Below, in pieces: positions 25,982 through 36,946 of a stretch of DNA of 64,000 bases. The notes under the pieces were generated by a model. That model was not told where the DNA came from and did no database searches. It saw only the letters and a program-made list of their open reading frames with translations. Every line of letters starts with the position of its first letter. Within the stretch, counting starts at the first letter, position 1. The DNA is from Polaromonas sp. Its GTDB lineage: Bacteria > Pseudomonadota > Gammaproteobacteria > Burkholderiales > Burkholderiaceae_C. The stretch is from NCBI RefSeq assembly GCF_012927455.1, contig NZ_JABBPE010000015.1, forward strand, positions 186,001 to 250,000, read 5' to 3'. The position numbers and the translations under genes are program-made.

Positions 25982-26899
25982 ATGGCATTAATTACTGCAA
26001 GCATGGTCGCTGAACTGCGCGCCAAGACCGACGCCCCCATGATGGAGTGCAAAAAAGCACTGACCGAGGCCGAAGGTAACTTTGACAAAGCCGAAGAAAT
26101 TCTGCGCGTGAAGCTTGGCAACAAGGCCGGCAAGGCGGCTTCCCGTATCACCGCCGAAGGTGTCGTTGCAGTGCACCGTGAAGGCGATGTGGGTGCACTG
26201 GTCGAGGTCAACTGCGAAACCGACTTTGTGACTAAAAACGACAGCTTTCTGGCGTTTACGCAAGCCGTGGCGCAAGGTATTGTTAAGCACAACCCTGCCG
26301 ATCTGGCGGCTGTTGGTGGCATGCCGCTGTCGCTGGACGGCTTTGGCCCGACGGTGGAAGATGTGCGCAAAGGCCTGATTGGTAAGATCGGCGAGAACAT
26401 GAGCGTGCGTCGCTTCAAGCATTTTTCCGGCAGTCAGCTGGCGACTTATCTGCACGGCACACGTATCGGTGTTGTGGTCGAGTTTGCGGGAGACGAAGCC
26501 GCCGCCAAAGACGTTGCCATGCATGTGGCCGCCATGAAGCCGGTCTCGCTTTCCAGTGCCGACGTGCCGGCAGAGCTGGTTGCCAAAGAGCGATCAGTTG
26601 CTGCCGCTAAAGCTGCCGAAGATGCCAGCAAGGCGCAAGCCGAAGGCAAGCCAGTTCAGTCTGCCGAAATTGTTGCTAAACGTATTGAGGGTGGCGTTCA
26701 AAAGTATCTCAAAGAAGTTAGCCTGCACAACCAAAACTTCGTCAAGAACGACAAGCAGACGGTCGAACAGATGCTCAAGGAGCGCAGCACCACTGTCAAG
26801 TCTTTCACGCTGTATGTGGTGGGTGAGGGCATTGAGAAGAAGGTTGATGATTTCGCCGCCGAAGTCGCAGCCCAGATTGCTGCCGCAAAGGCTGCCTGA
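25982..26899 (+). CDS. tsf: Translation elongation factor Ts
   Basis: 305 residues. The N-terminal UBA-like domain has [23 protein letters not shown] (the TD..MM.CK.AL signature), then [12 protein letters not shown] and repeated core subdomains. EF-Ts recycles EF-Tu from GDP to GTP form. RBS GGAG at 25971. Confidence 0.98.
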   Translation: MALITASMVAELRAKTDAPMMECKKALTEAEGNFDKAEEILRVKLGNKAGKAASRITAEGVVAVHREGDVGALVEVNCETDFVTKNDSFLAFTQAVAQGIVKHNPADLAAVGGMPLSLDGFGPTVEDVRKGLIGKIGENMSVRRFKHFSGSQLATYLHGTRIGVVVEFAGDEAAAKDVAMHVAAMKPVSLSSADVPAELVAKERSVAAAKAAEDASKAQAEGKPVQSAEIVAKRIEGGVQKYLKEVSLHNQNFVKNDKQTVEQMLKERSTTVKSFTLYVVGEGIEKKVDDFAAEVAAQIAAAKAA

Positions 26900-26996
26900 A
26901 CGGTTAAAACCGCAGAGCGACCAAAGCCGCTACGCATTTCAGTCCCGCCGGAAGGCCGCTAAACTTCAGTCAAATTCACTCATGGAAAGCCCTCGC

Positions 26997-27707
26997 ATGC
27001 CAGCCTACAAGCGGATCTTGTTAAAACTGTCAGGTGAGGCCCTCATGGGCGATGATGCTTTCGGCATCAACCGCGCGACCATTGTGCGCATGGTGGAAGA
27101 AATTGCCGAAATCACCCGCATGGGTGTGCAGGTGGCTGTGGTGATTGGCGGCGGCAATATTTTTCGCGGCGTGGCGGGCGGCTCGGTCGGCATGGACCGG
27201 GCTACCGCCGATTACATGGGCATGCTGGCAACCGTGATGAACGCGCTGGCGCTGGGTGACACCATGGACAAGGCCGGCCTGATTGCACGGGTCATGTCTG
27301 CCATCGCCATTGAGCGCGTGGTGGAGCCTTATGTCCGACCCAAGGCCCTTCAATACCTGGAGGAAGGCAAGGTCGTTATTTTTGCAGCCGGCACCGGCAA
27401 TCCATTTTTCACGACTGACACGGCAGCTGCATTGCGCGGCGCTGAAATGGGCGCAGAAATCGTTTTGAAGGCTACCAAGGTCGATGGCGTGTACAGCGCG
27501 GATCCCAAGAAAGATCCGAACGCCACGCGTTACACCAACATTACTTTTGATGAAGCCATGAGCAGGAATCTTGAAGTCATGGACGCCACCGCGTTTGCGT
27601 TGTGCCGTGACCAGAAGCTGCCCATCAAGGTCTTCAGCATTTTCAAGCATGGTGCGCTCAAGCGCGTGGTGCAAGGTGAGGACGAAGGAACCCTGGTTCA
27701 CGTCTAA
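26997..27707 (+). CDS. pyrH: UMP kinase
   Basis: 236 residues from ATG 26997 with GGAAAG about eight bases upstream; ATG 26982 is a possible alternative. [15 protein letters not shown] at the start, [10 protein letters not shown] for phosphate binding, [13 protein letters not shown] and [13 protein letters not shown] for UMP and ATP binding. Makes UDP from UMP; hexameric and GTP-regulated in bacteria. Confidence 0.97.
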   Translation: MPAYKRILLKLSGEALMGDDAFGINRATIVRMVEEIAEITRMGVQVAVVIGGGNIFRGVAGGSVGMDRATADYMGMLATVMNALALGDTMDKAGLIARVMSAIAIERVVEPYVRPKALQYLEEGKVVIFAAGTGNPFFTTDTAAALRGAEMGAEIVLKATKVDGVYSADPKKDPNATRYTNITFDEAMSRNLEVMDATAFALCRDQKLPIKVFSIFKHGALKRVVQGEDEGTLVHV

Positions 27708-27762
27708 CCCGCCAAGGCCGTGCTTTTGTACTTTTTGCATCTATCAATTCGGAGATTCGACC

Positions 27763-28323
27763 ATGAGCGTTGTTGAGATCAAACAGCATGCAGAGCAAAA
27801 GATGCAGCAGTCCGTGGACTTGTTCAAACATAGTTTGACGAAAATCCGTACCGGTCGAGCCAACCCGGGCCTTCTCGATACCGTGCACGTTGACTACTAT
27901 GGCTCCATGGTGCCTATAAGTCAGGTAGCCAATGTGTCCCTGCTCGATGCGCGCACCATCAGCGTGTCACCCTGGGAAAAGGGCATGGGCGCCAAGATCG
28001 AAAAAGCCATTCGTGATTCCGATCTGGGCCTTAACCCGGCCGCGCAGGGCGATCTGATTCGCGTTCCCATGCCCGCCATGACCGAAGAGCGCCGCAAGGA
28101 ACTCACCAAGGTAGTGCGGGCAGAAGGCGAGCACGCCAAGGTGGCGATTCGCAACCTGCGCCGCGATGCCAATGAGGGAGTCAAGAAACTGGTCAAGGAC
28201 AAGCTCGCGTCTGAAGATGACGAGCGCCGCTCGCAGGACGAGATCCAGAAGTTCACGGACCGATTCATTGTTGAGGTCGACAAACTGGTCATCGGCAAGG
28301 AACATGACATCATGGCGGTTTGA
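27763..28323 (+). CDS. frr: Ribosome recycling factor
   Basis: 186 residues from ATG 27763 with GGAGA upstream. The RRF hallmarks are [19 protein letters not shown] and the C-terminal DELQKFTD-like [27 protein letters not shown]. With EF-G it splits post-termination ribosomes. Confidence 0.98.
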   Translation: MSVVEIKQHAEQKMQQSVDLFKHSLTKIRTGRANPGLLDTVHVDYYGSMVPISQVANVSLLDARTISVSPWEKGMGAKIEKAIRDSDLGLNPAAQGDLIRVPMPAMTEERRKELTKVVRAEGEHAKVAIRNLRRDANEGVKKLVKDKLASEDDERRSQDEIQKFTDRFIVEVDKLVIGKEHDIMAV

Positions 28324-28350
28324 CCCCGCTTAAGCTGGCCTGAACCGACC

Positions 28351-29103
28351 ATGGGCACTGTTCGCACCCTTGTTCCGCACCATGTAGCCATCGTCATGGA
28401 TGGCAATGGCCGCTGGGCCACCAAGCGCTTTCTACCGCGCATCGCCGGCCACAAGCAGGGCGTTGACTCCTTAAGCCGCTGTGTTCGAGCCTGCGTGGAG
28501 CGCGGCATCGGCATATTGACGGTGTTTGCGTTTTCTTCGGAAAACTGGAGCCGGCCCGCCGAAGAAGTTTCTGGCCTGATGGAATTGATGGTTCTGTCCT
28601 TGGCCAAAGAAGTAAAGAGCCTGAATGCCAATAAGGTCAGGCTGCATTTCGTAGGAAATCGCGCGCAGCTTTCTGAAAAAGTGCAGGCAGGGCTGGCAAA
28701 GGCCGAGGCCAGTACTGCAGGCAACCAGCGTTTGATTTTTAACGTGTGCTTTAACTATGGTGGGCGCTGGGATATTGCCCAGGCGGCGCAGAAACTGGTG
28801 AGCCGGGGCGAAGCCATTAGTGAGCTGTCGCTGGACCGCGCTATGGCGCTGGCTCACGTTCCCGACCCGGATTTGCTGATTCGTACCGGCGGTGAACTGC
28901 GCATCAGCAACTTTTTGTTGTGGCAGGCGGCGTACTCGGAATTGCATTTTTCCGACAAGCTTTGGCCCGAATTTGACGAGGCAGCGCTGGATGAAGCGAT
29001 TGCTGTTTTTCGCGCCCGCGAGCGCCGGTTCGGCCAGACCTCTGCGCAGGTCGTTGCGCAGCTTAGCGCGCCTGACAAAAGCCAGAAGGAAAAGGCCGCC
29101 TGA
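28351..29103 (+). CDS. uppS: Undecaprenyl diphosphate synthase
   Basis: 250 residues. HVAIVMDGNGRWA contains the catalytic Asp and diphosphate-binding Arg; FAFSSENWSRP and DLLIRTGGELRISNFLLWQAAYSEL are the other conserved blocks. It makes the C55 lipid carrier for peptidoglycan and O-antigen. Its stop shares bases with the cdsA start. Confidence 0.97.
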   Translation: MGTVRTLVPHHVAIVMDGNGRWATKRFLPRIAGHKQGVDSLSRCVRACVERGIGILTVFAFSSENWSRPAEEVSGLMELMVLSLAKEVKSLNANKVRLHFVGNRAQLSEKVQAGLAKAEASTAGNQRLIFNVCFNYGGRWDIAQAAQKLVSRGEAISELSLDRAMALAHVPDPDLLIRTGGELRISNFLLWQAAYSELHFSDKLWPEFDEAALDEAIAVFRARERRFGQTSAQVVAQLSAPDKSQKEKAA

Positions 29104-29987
29104 TGCTGAAGCAGCGTGTGATCACGGCGCTGGTCCTGCTGGCGATTTTGTTGCCTGCGCTGTTCTATAAGACAGCGACTCCGTTTTGCACAGTTGCGCT
29201 GCTGTTGATTGCAGCCGGCGCCTGGGAATGGGGCCGTCTGAATGCCTTGGGCCCCTCGGCGTCTGTTGGGCTTGCCATAGTTTGCGTGCTGATCTGTGGG
29301 CTGGCCTGGTACGGTGGATGGCTTGACAAGCCTTTGCCTTTGTTATGGGCTGCGGCCGGCGCGGCATGGGTACTTGCAGGCGGCTGGCTGCTCCGCAACG
29401 GCGTGATTGGATGGCCGCGCATTCCTGCAGCGCTGCGCGTGTCTGGCGGGCTGCTGGCTCTTTGTCTGGCCTGGCTGGCCGTCGCGCAGGCGCGGGTGAT
29501 CGGCATCAACTTTTTGTTATCGGTGCTGCTGCTGGTCTGGGTAGCCGACATCTTTGCTTACTTTGCGGGCCGCACGTTCGGTGGTCGCTTCAGCAAAGGC
29601 AAACTGGCACCCTCCATCAGCCCGGGAAAAAGCTGGGAAGGGGTGTGGGGCGGCATGGCAGGTGTGGTGGTTCTGTCGCTGGTCTGGCTCGTCCTGAGTG
29701 GCGCAATGGGGCCAGGCGATGCCGGCAGCGGATCTGGCACCGTTGTTCCGGCAGGGCAGACGCTTTACAGTCGCTTGGTCGAGCACCATGGCGTTGCGAT
29801 GATGTTGCTGGCAGTGGTCTTTCTTTCAGCCATGAGTGTGGTGGGGGATTTGGTCGAGTCGCTGGTGAAGCGCAGCGCGGGCGTCAAAGACTCCAGTGGC
29901 TTGTTGCCGGGTCATGGCGGCGTGTTGGACCGCGTTGATGCCTTGTTGCCGACCTTGCCGCTGGCCATGATGCTGGCTGCTCTTTAG
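29103..29987 (+). CDS. cdsA: Phosphatidate cytidylyltransferase
   Basis: 294 residues with seven to eight membrane helices. The CdsA signature occurs as GKLAPSISPGKSWEG and, at the end, SLVKRSAGVKDSSGLLPGHGGVLDRVD. It makes CDP-diacylglycerol for phospholipid synthesis. Starts at the ATG overlapping the uppS stop. Confidence 0.96.
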   Translation: MLKQRVITALVLLAILLPALFYKTATPFCTVALLLIAAGAWEWGRLNALGPSASVGLAIVCVLICGLAWYGGWLDKPLPLLWAAAGAAWVLAGGWLLRNGVIGWPRIPAALRVSGGLLALCLAWLAVAQARVIGINFLLSVLLLVWVADIFAYFAGRTFGGRFSKGKLAPSISPGKSWEGVWGGMAGVVVLSLVWLVLSGAMGPGDAGSGSGTVVPAGQTLYSRLVEHHGVAMMLLAVVFLSAMSVVGDLVESLVKRSAGVKDSSGLLPGHGGVLDRVDALLPTLPLAMMLAAL

Positions 29988-30008
29988 GCTTATGGCTACG
30001 CTTACTTC

Positions 30009-31196
30009 ATGACATTCAAAAAGCAGCGCGTCACGGTTCTGGGCTCTACCGGCTCTGTAGGCGTCAATACCCTGGACGTCATCGCCTGCCACCTCGAACG
30101 ATTTGAGGTGTTTGCGCTGAGCGCGGCGACCCAGGTCGAGTTGTTGCTGGCACAGTGCGAACAGTTCAAGCCTACCTATGCCGTGATGGTGAGCGAGCCG
30201 CCGGCCCGCCTGCTGGCTGAAAAAATCAAGGCTAATGGGCTGTCGGTCCAGGTACTGTGGGCGCCAGGTGCTCTTGAAATGATAGCGTCTCACGAGCTCG
30301 TGGACACCGTGATGGCCGCCATTGTGGGTGCTGCCGGGCTGGCGCCTTGCATGGCCGCCGCCAAGGCAGGCAAGCGTCTGTTGCTGGCCAACAAGGAAGC
30401 GCTGGTAGTTGGTGGCGACGTGTTCATGCAAGCGGTGCGCGCGGGCGGCGCCAAGCTGCTGCCCATTGACAGTGAGCATTCGGCCATTTTCCAGTCATTG
30501 CCGGAAGATCCAGCAAGCTGGCCGCAACGCGTTGAAAAGATCATCCTGACCGCGTCGGGCGGTCCGTTTCGCACGCGCCAGCCAGCCAGCCTGCGGCATG
30601 TCACCCCCGACGAGGCCTGCGCGCATCCGAACTGGGTCATGGGCCGCAAGATTTCGGTCGACTCGGCCACCATGATGAACAAGGCCTTGGAGGTCATTGA
30701 AGCCAAATACCTGTTCGGTTTGACGCCGCAGCAAATCGAGGTGGTCATCCACCCCCAAAGCATCATTCACTCGATGGTGCAGTACCGCGATACTTCCGTA
30801 GTAGCACAACTGGGAACGCCCGATATGCGGGTTCCCATCGCCTACGGCCTGGCATGGCCGGATCGCATCACTTCAGGCGCCAAGGCACTGGACTTTACCG
30901 CTTTGGCCACCATGACCTTTGAGGTGCCTGATGACAAGCTTTTCCCTGGCTTGCCGCTGGCCTGGAAGGTGTTGAATGCACCTGTGGGCAGCACGGCAGT
31001 GCTTAATGCGGCCAACGAGATGGCAGTAGCCGCCTTTCTAAACAAGCGAATTCGGTTTGACCATATTCATGATGTAAATGATGCAACTTTAGATGCCGTG
31101 GCGCTCTCTGAAGTCAACGATATCGAGGGTTTGCTGGCGCTGGATGCGCGGGCACGCCGCGTTGCCTGTCAAATAATTGAACGTCTGGAAGCCTGA
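30009..31196 (+). CDS. dxr: 1-deoxy-D-xylulose 5-phosphate reductoisomerase
   Basis: 395 residues. VTVLGSTGSVGVNTLDV is the NADPH site; LLPIDSEHSAIFQSL and SVDSATMMNKALEVIEAKYLF hold the metal and substrate residues. Second step of the MEP isoprenoid pathway, feeding UppS two genes earlier. A degenerate repeat-like stretch (30259-30286) is inside the gene. Confidence 0.97.
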   Translation: MTFKKQRVTVLGSTGSVGVNTLDVIACHLERFEVFALSAATQVELLLAQCEQFKPTYAVMVSEPPARLLAEKIKANGLSVQVLWAPGALEMIASHELVDTVMAAIVGAAGLAPCMAAAKAGKRLLLANKEALVVGGDVFMQAVRAGGAKLLPIDSEHSAIFQSLPEDPASWPQRVEKIILTASGGPFRTRQPASLRHVTPDEACAHPNWVMGRKISVDSATMMNKALEVIEAKYLFGLTPQQIEVVIHPQSIIHSMVQYRDTSVVAQLGTPDMRVPIAYGLAWPDRITSGAKALDFTALATMTFEVPDDKLFPGLPLAWKVLNAPVGSTAVLNAANEMAVAAFLNKRIRFDHIHDVNDATLDAVALSEVNDIEGLLALDARARRVACQIIERLEA

Positions 31197-31197
31197 A

Positions 31198-32589
31198 ATG
31201 CTGACACTGATTTCTTTTGTTGTAACGCTAGCCATCCTGATCGCGGTACATGAGTATGGTCATTACCGGGTTGCGGTTGCGTGCGGTATCAAGGTCCTGA
31301 AATTTTCCATTGGATTTGGCAAGCCGATCTACAGCTGGCGGCTCAAGAACAAGCCCACGGAATTTTCCATCGGCATGCTACCGCTGGGCGGCTACGTCAA
31401 AATGCTCGATGAGCGCGAAGCGCCTGTCGATCCGGCCGAGCGCCACCTGGCTTTTAACACGCAGCCGCTCAAGTCGCGCGTCGCGGTCGTGGCGGCTGGT
31501 CCCGCGGCCAATCTGCTATTGGCAGTGCTGATCTATGCCCTGGTCAACTGGATCGGCATGCAGGAACCCCGGGCGGTTCTGGCTAGTCCAGTGGCGGGCT
31601 CCATCGCAGAGCGAGCCGGCCTGCGCGGCCAGGAAATCGTTCAGCAGGCGGCCTTTGAGGGCGATGAACTGCAAGAAGTACGTTCTTTTGAAGACCTTCG
31701 CTGGCGGCTTACGCAGGGCGCGCTGAATGGGCGCGACGTGCTGCTGCAAGTAGGCGCTGATGCGAACGCCCGGCGGACGGTGCAGCTCGAATTGAGCAAG
31801 CTGGGAGCCACCGACGCGGACGCCCAATTGTTTCGAAAAATTGGCATCGTGGGCCCATGGACCCAGCCGGTAATTGGTGAGGTTATGGTCGGTGGCGCCG
31901 CCGATAAATCCGGGCTGCGAGCGGGGGATCTGGTCCAGCGCGTGGGCGACACCTACATTGTTGATGGGCAGCAGTTGCGCGAAGTAATACGTGGTTTTGG
32001 TGGTGCGGCGCGGGCCGCGGCGGTTGGCAAGAACGGCACTGCAGCCAATGGGCCGCAGCGCTGGCAAGTATTGCGTAACGGCCAGCCCCTGATGCTGCAG
32101 GTGAGCCCTGAACTCAAGCAGGAGGGTGGGGCTACTGTTTCCCGAATAGGCGCTTATGTAGGAGCACCACCAGAATTTGTGACGGTACGCTACGGGCCGG
32201 TGGATGGTTTATGGCAGGGGGCCGTTCGCACCTGGGAAGTCTCCCTTCTCACGCTCCGAATGATGGGGAAGATGGTGATCGGCGAAGCCTCTCTTAAAAA
32301 TCTGAGCGGGCCACTCACCATCGCGGACTACGCCGGCAAGTCGGCCAGCCTGGGATGGAGTGCCTACCTGCTGTTTTTGGCCTTGATTAGTGTCAGTCTT
32401 GGCGTGCTCAACTTGCTGCCGCTGCCGGTTTTGGACGGTGGGCACCTGATGTATTATCTTTGGGAAGCAATCACTGGCCGAAGCGTGTCTGACGCGTGGA
32501 TGGACCGGTTGCAGCGTGGTGGCGTTGCAATCTTGCTGGGCATGATGTCTATCGCCCTGTTTAACGATATCACCCGGCTTTTCGGCTAA
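31198..32589 (+). CDS. rseP: Site-2 protease RseP
   Basis: 463 residues from ATG 31198, one base after the dxr stop. Zinc motif HEYGH in the first membrane helix, central PDZ domains, and the second catalytic motif LNLLPLPVLDGGHL near the C-terminus. RseP cuts anti-sigma-E RseA inside the membrane during envelope stress and clears signal peptides. Its place before bamA and skp, targets of that response, is conserved. Confidence 0.96.
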   Translation: MLTLISFVVTLAILIAVHEYGHYRVAVACGIKVLKFSIGFGKPIYSWRLKNKPTEFSIGMLPLGGYVKMLDEREAPVDPAERHLAFNTQPLKSRVAVVAAGPAANLLLAVLIYALVNWIGMQEPRAVLASPVAGSIAERAGLRGQEIVQQAAFEGDELQEVRSFEDLRWRLTQGALNGRDVLLQVGADANARRTVQLELSKLGATDADAQLFRKIGIVGPWTQPVIGEVMVGGAADKSGLRAGDLVQRVGDTYIVDGQQLREVIRGFGGAARAAAVGKNGTAANGPQRWQVLRNGQPLMLQVSPELKQEGGATVSRIGAYVGAPPEFVTVRYGPVDGLWQGAVRTWEVSLLTLRMMGKMVIGEASLKNLSGPLTIADYAGKSASLGWSAYLLFLALISVSLGVLNLLPLPVLDGGHLMYYLWEAITGRSVSDAWMDRLQRGGVAILLGMMSIALFNDITRLFG

Positions 32590-32602
32590 CTCTTTTCCTT
32601 TC

Positions 32603-34900
32603 ATGCAAAAACAATTAACTCGATTCAAAGTTCGTGCAGTCTGCGCCATCGCCAGTTTGTTTTTAGCCCACTCCGCCTGGGCCGTTGATCCCTTCACAGT
32701 CCGGGATATTCGGGTTGAGGGCTTGCAACGTGTCGAGCCCGGAACGATTTTTGCCTCGCTTCCTTTTCGTGTCGGTGAAACCTACAACGACGACAAAGGT
32801 TCGACGGCTATTCGTGCGCTGTTCGGATTGGGCTTGTTCAAAGATGTGCGGCTTGAAGTCAGCGGCGACGTGCTGGTAGTGATTGTTGAAGAACGACCCA
32901 CCGTGGCCGAGGTGGATTTTCTCGGGACCAAGGAATTCGACAAGGAAGTTCTCAAGAAAGCGCTTCGCGAGGCCGGTATCGCCGACGGTCAGCCCTTTGA
33001 CAAGGCGCTGGCCGACAAGGCCGAGCAGGAGCTCAAGCGCCAGTACATTAACAAGAGCCTGTACGGTGTCGAGGTAGTCACCACCGTCACCCCGATTGAG
33101 CGCAATCGCGTCAACCTTACTTTCAGCGTCGTTGAAGGTGATGTGGCCAAAATCAAGGAAATTCACATCACCGGCAACAAGGCCTTCAGCGAGTCCAGAT
33201 TGCTTGGCCTGTTTGATCTCGACACCGGCGGCTGGTTGAGCTTCTACACCAAGTCTGACCGCTACTCCCGGACCAAACTCAATGCGGATATCGAGACACT
33301 TCGCTCCTATTATCTCGCGCGCGGTTACCTTGAGTTCAAGATCGATTCAACCCAAGTCGCGATCTCTCCCGACAAGCAAAGCATCGCGATCACCGTCAAC
33401 ATCACCGAAGGAGAGCGCTTCGTGGTGTCGGGCATCAAGCTTGAAGGCAACTACTTGGGCAAGGAAGAAGAATTCAAGTCCCTTGTGACCATCAAGGCCG
33501 GCGAGCCTTATAACGCCGATGCAGTCGCTGAAACAAGCAAGGCCTTCACCGACTACTTCGGTACCTTTGGCTATGCCTTTGCCAAGGTCGAGGCGACACC
33601 CGAAATTGATCGGGTCAACAACCGGGTGGCTTTCGTGATGCAGGCAGAGCCCTCGCGCCGCGCCTACGTGCGGCGCATCAATGTGGCAGGCAACAACAGA
33701 ACGCGCGACGAGGTCGTACGACGCGAGTTCCGCCAGTTCGAATCATCCTGGTATGACGGCGACAAGATTCGTCTGTCGCGTGATCGCGTTGACCGCTTGG
33801 GATTTTTTACCGATGTGAATGTCGAGACGCAGGAGGTGACCGGGACAGCCGATCAGGTCGACGTGACCGTGAACGTGGCTGAGAAGCCCACTGGAAATTT
33901 GCAATTAGGCGCGGGTTATTCCAGTGCTGACAGTGTTTCCGTACTCTTCGGCATCAAACAGGAGAACGTTTTCGGCTCGGGTAACTACCTCGGCATTGAA
34001 CTCAACACCAGCCGGTCCAATCGTCAGCTTGTCTTGAATACGATAGATCCTTATTTCACGGCCGATGGGATTTCCCGCTCCATCGATGTGTACGACCGGA
34101 CGTCCAAGCCCTTGTCTGGCCAAGGCGGTGACTATGCCCTCAAAACGCGGGGCGCCAGTATCCGTTTCGGCGTTCCGTTTACCGAAACCGACACGGTGTA
34201 TTTTGGTACTGGCTACGAGTCCTTGACAATCGTCCGGGGCACCAACCTTCCTACCAGCTACGCGGACTACGCTAATACCTTCGGCGACCGGAGCAATTCC
34301 ATTCCCCTGACCGTCGGCTGGTCGCGCGACAGCAGAGACAGTGCGATTGTGCCGACCTCGGGGCGCTTTCAGCGTGTCTATGGCGACTGGGGAATTGCAG
34401 GTGATATCCGGTTTGTGCGCGCCAATTACCAGATCCAGCAATACATACCACTGAATAAGCAGTTTACGATCGCCTTGAATGGGGAGTTGGGCTGGGGTAA
34501 AGGCCTGAAGGGTCAGCCCTACCCGCTGTTCAAGAATTACTATTCGGGCGGTTTGGGGTCAGTTCGCGGATTTCAACAGGGCTCTCTTGGTCCCAAGGAT
34601 TCCTCCGAGCTGTCGACCGGAGGCCCCAAGAAGCTCACGCTCAACGCCGAGCTGGTCGCACCTTTTCCGGGCGCCGGAAATGACCGAACGCTGCGCGTCT
34701 ACGGCTTTGTCGACGCGGGCAATGTCTTTAAAGATACTTATCGTTTGAATGGTCCGGACGGCCTTAGAGCTTCTACCGGCCTGGGCATCAGCTGGATTTC
34801 GCCCGTTGGACCTCTTCGTATTGCCTATGCGGTGCCCCTACGCAAACAAGCAGGCGATAAAATAGAGCGTTTGCAATTCCAAATTGGTACATCTTTCTAA
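32603..34900 (+). CDS. bamA: Outer membrane protein assembly factor BamA
   Basis: 765 residues: signal peptide ending HSAWA, five POTRA domains starting at FTVRDIRVEGLQRVEPGT, and a C-terminal Omp85 barrel with the GLGSVRGFQQGSLGP (VRGF) lid-lock motif and terminal Phe (QIGTSF). Core of the BAM machine that folds barrels into the outer membrane, including presumably the MtrB-type porin in this window. Confidence 0.97.
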   Translation: MQKQLTRFKVRAVCAIASLFLAHSAWAVDPFTVRDIRVEGLQRVEPGTIFASLPFRVGETYNDDKGSTAIRALFGLGLFKDVRLEVSGDVLVVIVEERPTVAEVDFLGTKEFDKEVLKKALREAGIADGQPFDKALADKAEQELKRQYINKSLYGVEVVTTVTPIERNRVNLTFSVVEGDVAKIKEIHITGNKAFSESRLLGLFDLDTGGWLSFYTKSDRYSRTKLNADIETLRSYYLARGYLEFKIDSTQVAISPDKQSIAITVNITEGERFVVSGIKLEGNYLGKEEEFKSLVTIKAGEPYNADAVAETSKAFTDYFGTFGYAFAKVEATPEIDRVNNRVAFVMQAEPSRRAYVRRINVAGNNRTRDEVVRREFRQFESSWYDGDKIRLSRDRVDRLGFFTDVNVETQEVTGTADQVDVTVNVAEKPTGNLQLGAGYSSADSVSVLFGIKQENVFGSGNYLGIELNTSRSNRQLVLNTIDPYFTADGISRSIDVYDRTSKPLSGQGGDYALKTRGASIRFGVPFTETDTVYFGTGYESLTIVRGTNLPTSYADYANTFGDRSNSIPLTVGWSRDSRDSAIVPTSGRFQRVYGDWGIAGDIRFVRANYQIQQYIPLNKQFTIALNGELGWGKGLKGQPYPLFKNYYSGGLGSVRGFQQGSLGPKDSSELSTGGPKKLTLNAELVAPFPGAGNDRTLRVYGFVDAGNVFKDTYRLNGPDGLRASTGLGISWISPVGPLRIAYAVPLRKQAGDKIERLQFQIGTSF

Positions 34901-35406
34901 TGAAACACTTTTCAAGCAAAATTGCCCTTACTCTTGCCATCGCCCTGGCGGGTTTCTCCGCTGGTGCGCAGGAGTTTAAGGTCGGCGTTGTCAATCTCGA
35001 CCGGATTTTCCGTGAAGCCAACTCTGCCAAGGCCGCCCAGACCAAACTGGAGCAGGAGTTCAGCAAGCGCGAAAAGGAGCTGAACGATATCTCGGCACAG
35101 TTGAAGACACTGTCCGAGAAATTCGAGCGCGAGGCGCCGACCCTGGCGGAAAGCCAGCGTACCGTGCGGCAGCGGCAACTGGTCGACCAGGATCGCACTT
35201 TCCAGACTAAGCGACGCGAATTTCAGGAAGACTTGAGCACGCGTAAAAACGAAGAGCTCCAGCAAGTCATTGAGCGCGCCAACAAAGTCGTCAAGACCCT
35301 GGCTGAAGCTGAAAAATACGACTTGATCCTGCAGGAATCGGTCTATGTAAATCCCAAGCATGACATCACCGACAAGGTGATCAAGGCGCTGAACGCCGCC
35401 CGTTAA
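34900..35406 (+). CDS. skp: Periplasmic chaperone Skp (OmpH)
   Basis: 168 residues; the ATG overlaps the bamA stop. Signal peptide ending SAGAQ, then [22 protein letters not shown] and a long Glu/Lys/Gln-rich coiled coil, as in Skp. It holds unfolded outer-membrane proteins for BAM. Confidence 0.93.
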   Translation: MKHFSSKIALTLAIALAGFSAGAQEFKVGVVNLDRIFREANSAKAAQTKLEQEFSKREKELNDISAQLKTLSEKFEREAPTLAESQRTVRQRQLVDQDRTFQTKRREFQEDLSTRKNEELQQVIERANKVVKTLAEAEKYDLILQESVYVNPKHDITDKVIKALNAAR

Positions 35407-35453
35407 TTGCGGGTGTTCATCGGCCGCGCGGTCAGCAACATCGAAGGCGCCGT

Positions 35454-36509
35454 ATGACGTTGCGCCTCGTCGACATTCTGCAGTCCCTGGCCGGCAACGC
35501 CGATGCTGAACTGCTGGGTCACCCGGACGTCGTGATTGAACGCCTGTCCACACTGGAGGCCGCTGGCCCCCACGATCTGAGTTTCCTCAGTCACCCCAAG
35601 TATCTTGGCCAACTTGCGCAGTCTGCGGCCGCCTGCGTGGTGGTTGGCCCCAGTGCGCGTGAAGCGGCCCAGAAGCGTGGTGTCTGCATCGTGGTGGACG
35701 ATCCCTACCATTACTTTGCCCTGATTACGCAACTGTGGAAACGGCGGCATGATCCGCTGGCAGCGCCAACCATCCATCCCAGTGCTTTTATCGACTCCAA
35801 TGCCACGTTGGCGCCCGGCGTTGCCATAGGTGCGTTTGCCTGTATTGGCGCGGGGACCAAGATCGCTGCGGGCGCGCGTATTGCCGAGCATTGCGTGATC
35901 GGCCAACACGTGTGTATTGGCGCGGACAGCCGCCTGTCAGCGCGGGTCACCGTGGCAGACGGGTGCAGCATTGGCGAGCGTTGCATCATCCATCCCGGCG
36001 CGGTGATTGGTGCAGATGGTTTCGGCTTCGCGCTGCATGAGGGCCAGTGGATCAAGATCGAGCAACTCGGCGGGGTGCGAATCGGCAATGACGTGGAAAT
36101 CGGCGCAAACAGTTGCATTGACCGCGGCGCTTTGCAAGACACCGTGCTGGAAGACGGCGTCAAGCTCGATAACCTGGTGCAGATTGGCCATAACGTGCGT
36201 ATCGGCAAACATACGGCACTGGCAGGTTGTGCTGGTGTGGCGGGTAGCGCAACGCTGGGCGCGCATTGCACGGTGGGTGGCGGCGCCGTGGTGCTGGGCC
36301 ATTTGCAGCTGGCCGATCATGTGCATGTTTCTGCTGCGTCTGTGGTGACGCGCTCCATTTTGAAGCCGGGGCACTACACCGGCTTCTTTCCCATAGACGA
36401 CAATACCGCTTGGGAAAAAAATGCGGTAACGCTCAAGCAGCTTCACGCTTTGCGTGACAGACTCAAACAGGCCGAAAAGGCTCTCTCGCATCTTCAAGAT
36501 AAATCATGA
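35454..36509 (+). CDS. lpxD: UDP-3-O-acylglucosamine N-acyltransferase
   Basis: 351 residues. The N-terminal uridine-binding domain is followed by a left-handed beta helix of hexapeptide repeats (for example [12 protein letters not shown], catalytic His in QIGHNVRIG) and a C-terminal helix. Third step of lipid A synthesis. Overlaps fabZ by four bases. Confidence 0.96.
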   Translation: MTLRLVDILQSLAGNADAELLGHPDVVIERLSTLEAAGPHDLSFLSHPKYLGQLAQSAAACVVVGPSAREAAQKRGVCIVVDDPYHYFALITQLWKRRHDPLAAPTIHPSAFIDSNATLAPGVAIGAFACIGAGTKIAAGARIAEHCVIGQHVCIGADSRLSARVTVADGCSIGERCIIHPGAVIGADGFGFALHEGQWIKIEQLGGVRIGNDVEIGANSCIDRGALQDTVLEDGVKLDNLVQIGHNVRIGKHTALAGCAGVAGSATLGAHCTVGGGAVVLGHLQLADHVHVSAASVVTRSILKPGHYTGFFPIDDNTAWEKNAVTLKQLHALRDRLKQAEKALSHLQDKS

Positions 36510-36946
36510 TGGACATTCACGAAATTCTCAAACAGCTACCGCATCGTTACCCGTTCTTGCTGGTCGACCGTGTGCTGGAACTCGAAAAGGGCAAGCGCAT
36601 CAAGGCGCTAAAAAACGTCTCGATCAATGAACCCTTTTTTAGTGGGCATTTTCCCCATCACCCGGTAATGCCGGGCGTGCTGATGCTGGAGGCCATGGCG
36701 CAGGCTGCGGCTTTGCTGGCTTTTGACACGCTGGGCGTCAGTCCCAGCGAGAAAACCGTGTACTACTTTGCCGGTATCGATGGCGCGCGCTTCAAGCGGC
36801 CTGTAGAGCCTGGTGACCAGCTGATCATGGACGTGACGCTGGAGCGCATGAAGTCCGGCATCTTCAAGTTCAAAGGCGTGACGCGCGTCGGCGAGGCCCT
36901 TGCTTGCGAGGCCGAACTGATGTGCACGATGCGCACTCTTGCCTGA
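36506..36946 (+). CDS. fabZ: (3R)-hydroxyacyl-ACP dehydratase FabZ
   Basis: 146 residues. [13 protein letters not shown] and [23 protein letters not shown] contain the catalytic His and Glu of the hot-dog fold. It dehydrates hydroxyacyl-ACP in fatty-acid synthesis, competing with LpxA and LpxD for the same substrate, hence the conserved neighbourhood. Confidence 0.97.
   Translation: MMDIHEILKQLPHRYPFLLVDRVLELEKGKRIKALKNVSINEPFFSGHFPHHPVMPGVLMLEAMAQAAALLAFDTLGVSPSEKTVYYFAGIDGARFKRPVEPGDQLIMDVTLERMKSGIFKFKGVTRVGEALACEAELMCTMRTLA

Noticed and set aside
26556..26996. Extended N-terminus of the pyrH frame across tsf
   Set aside because: This part is tsf read in another frame; UMP kinase similarity begins at 26997.
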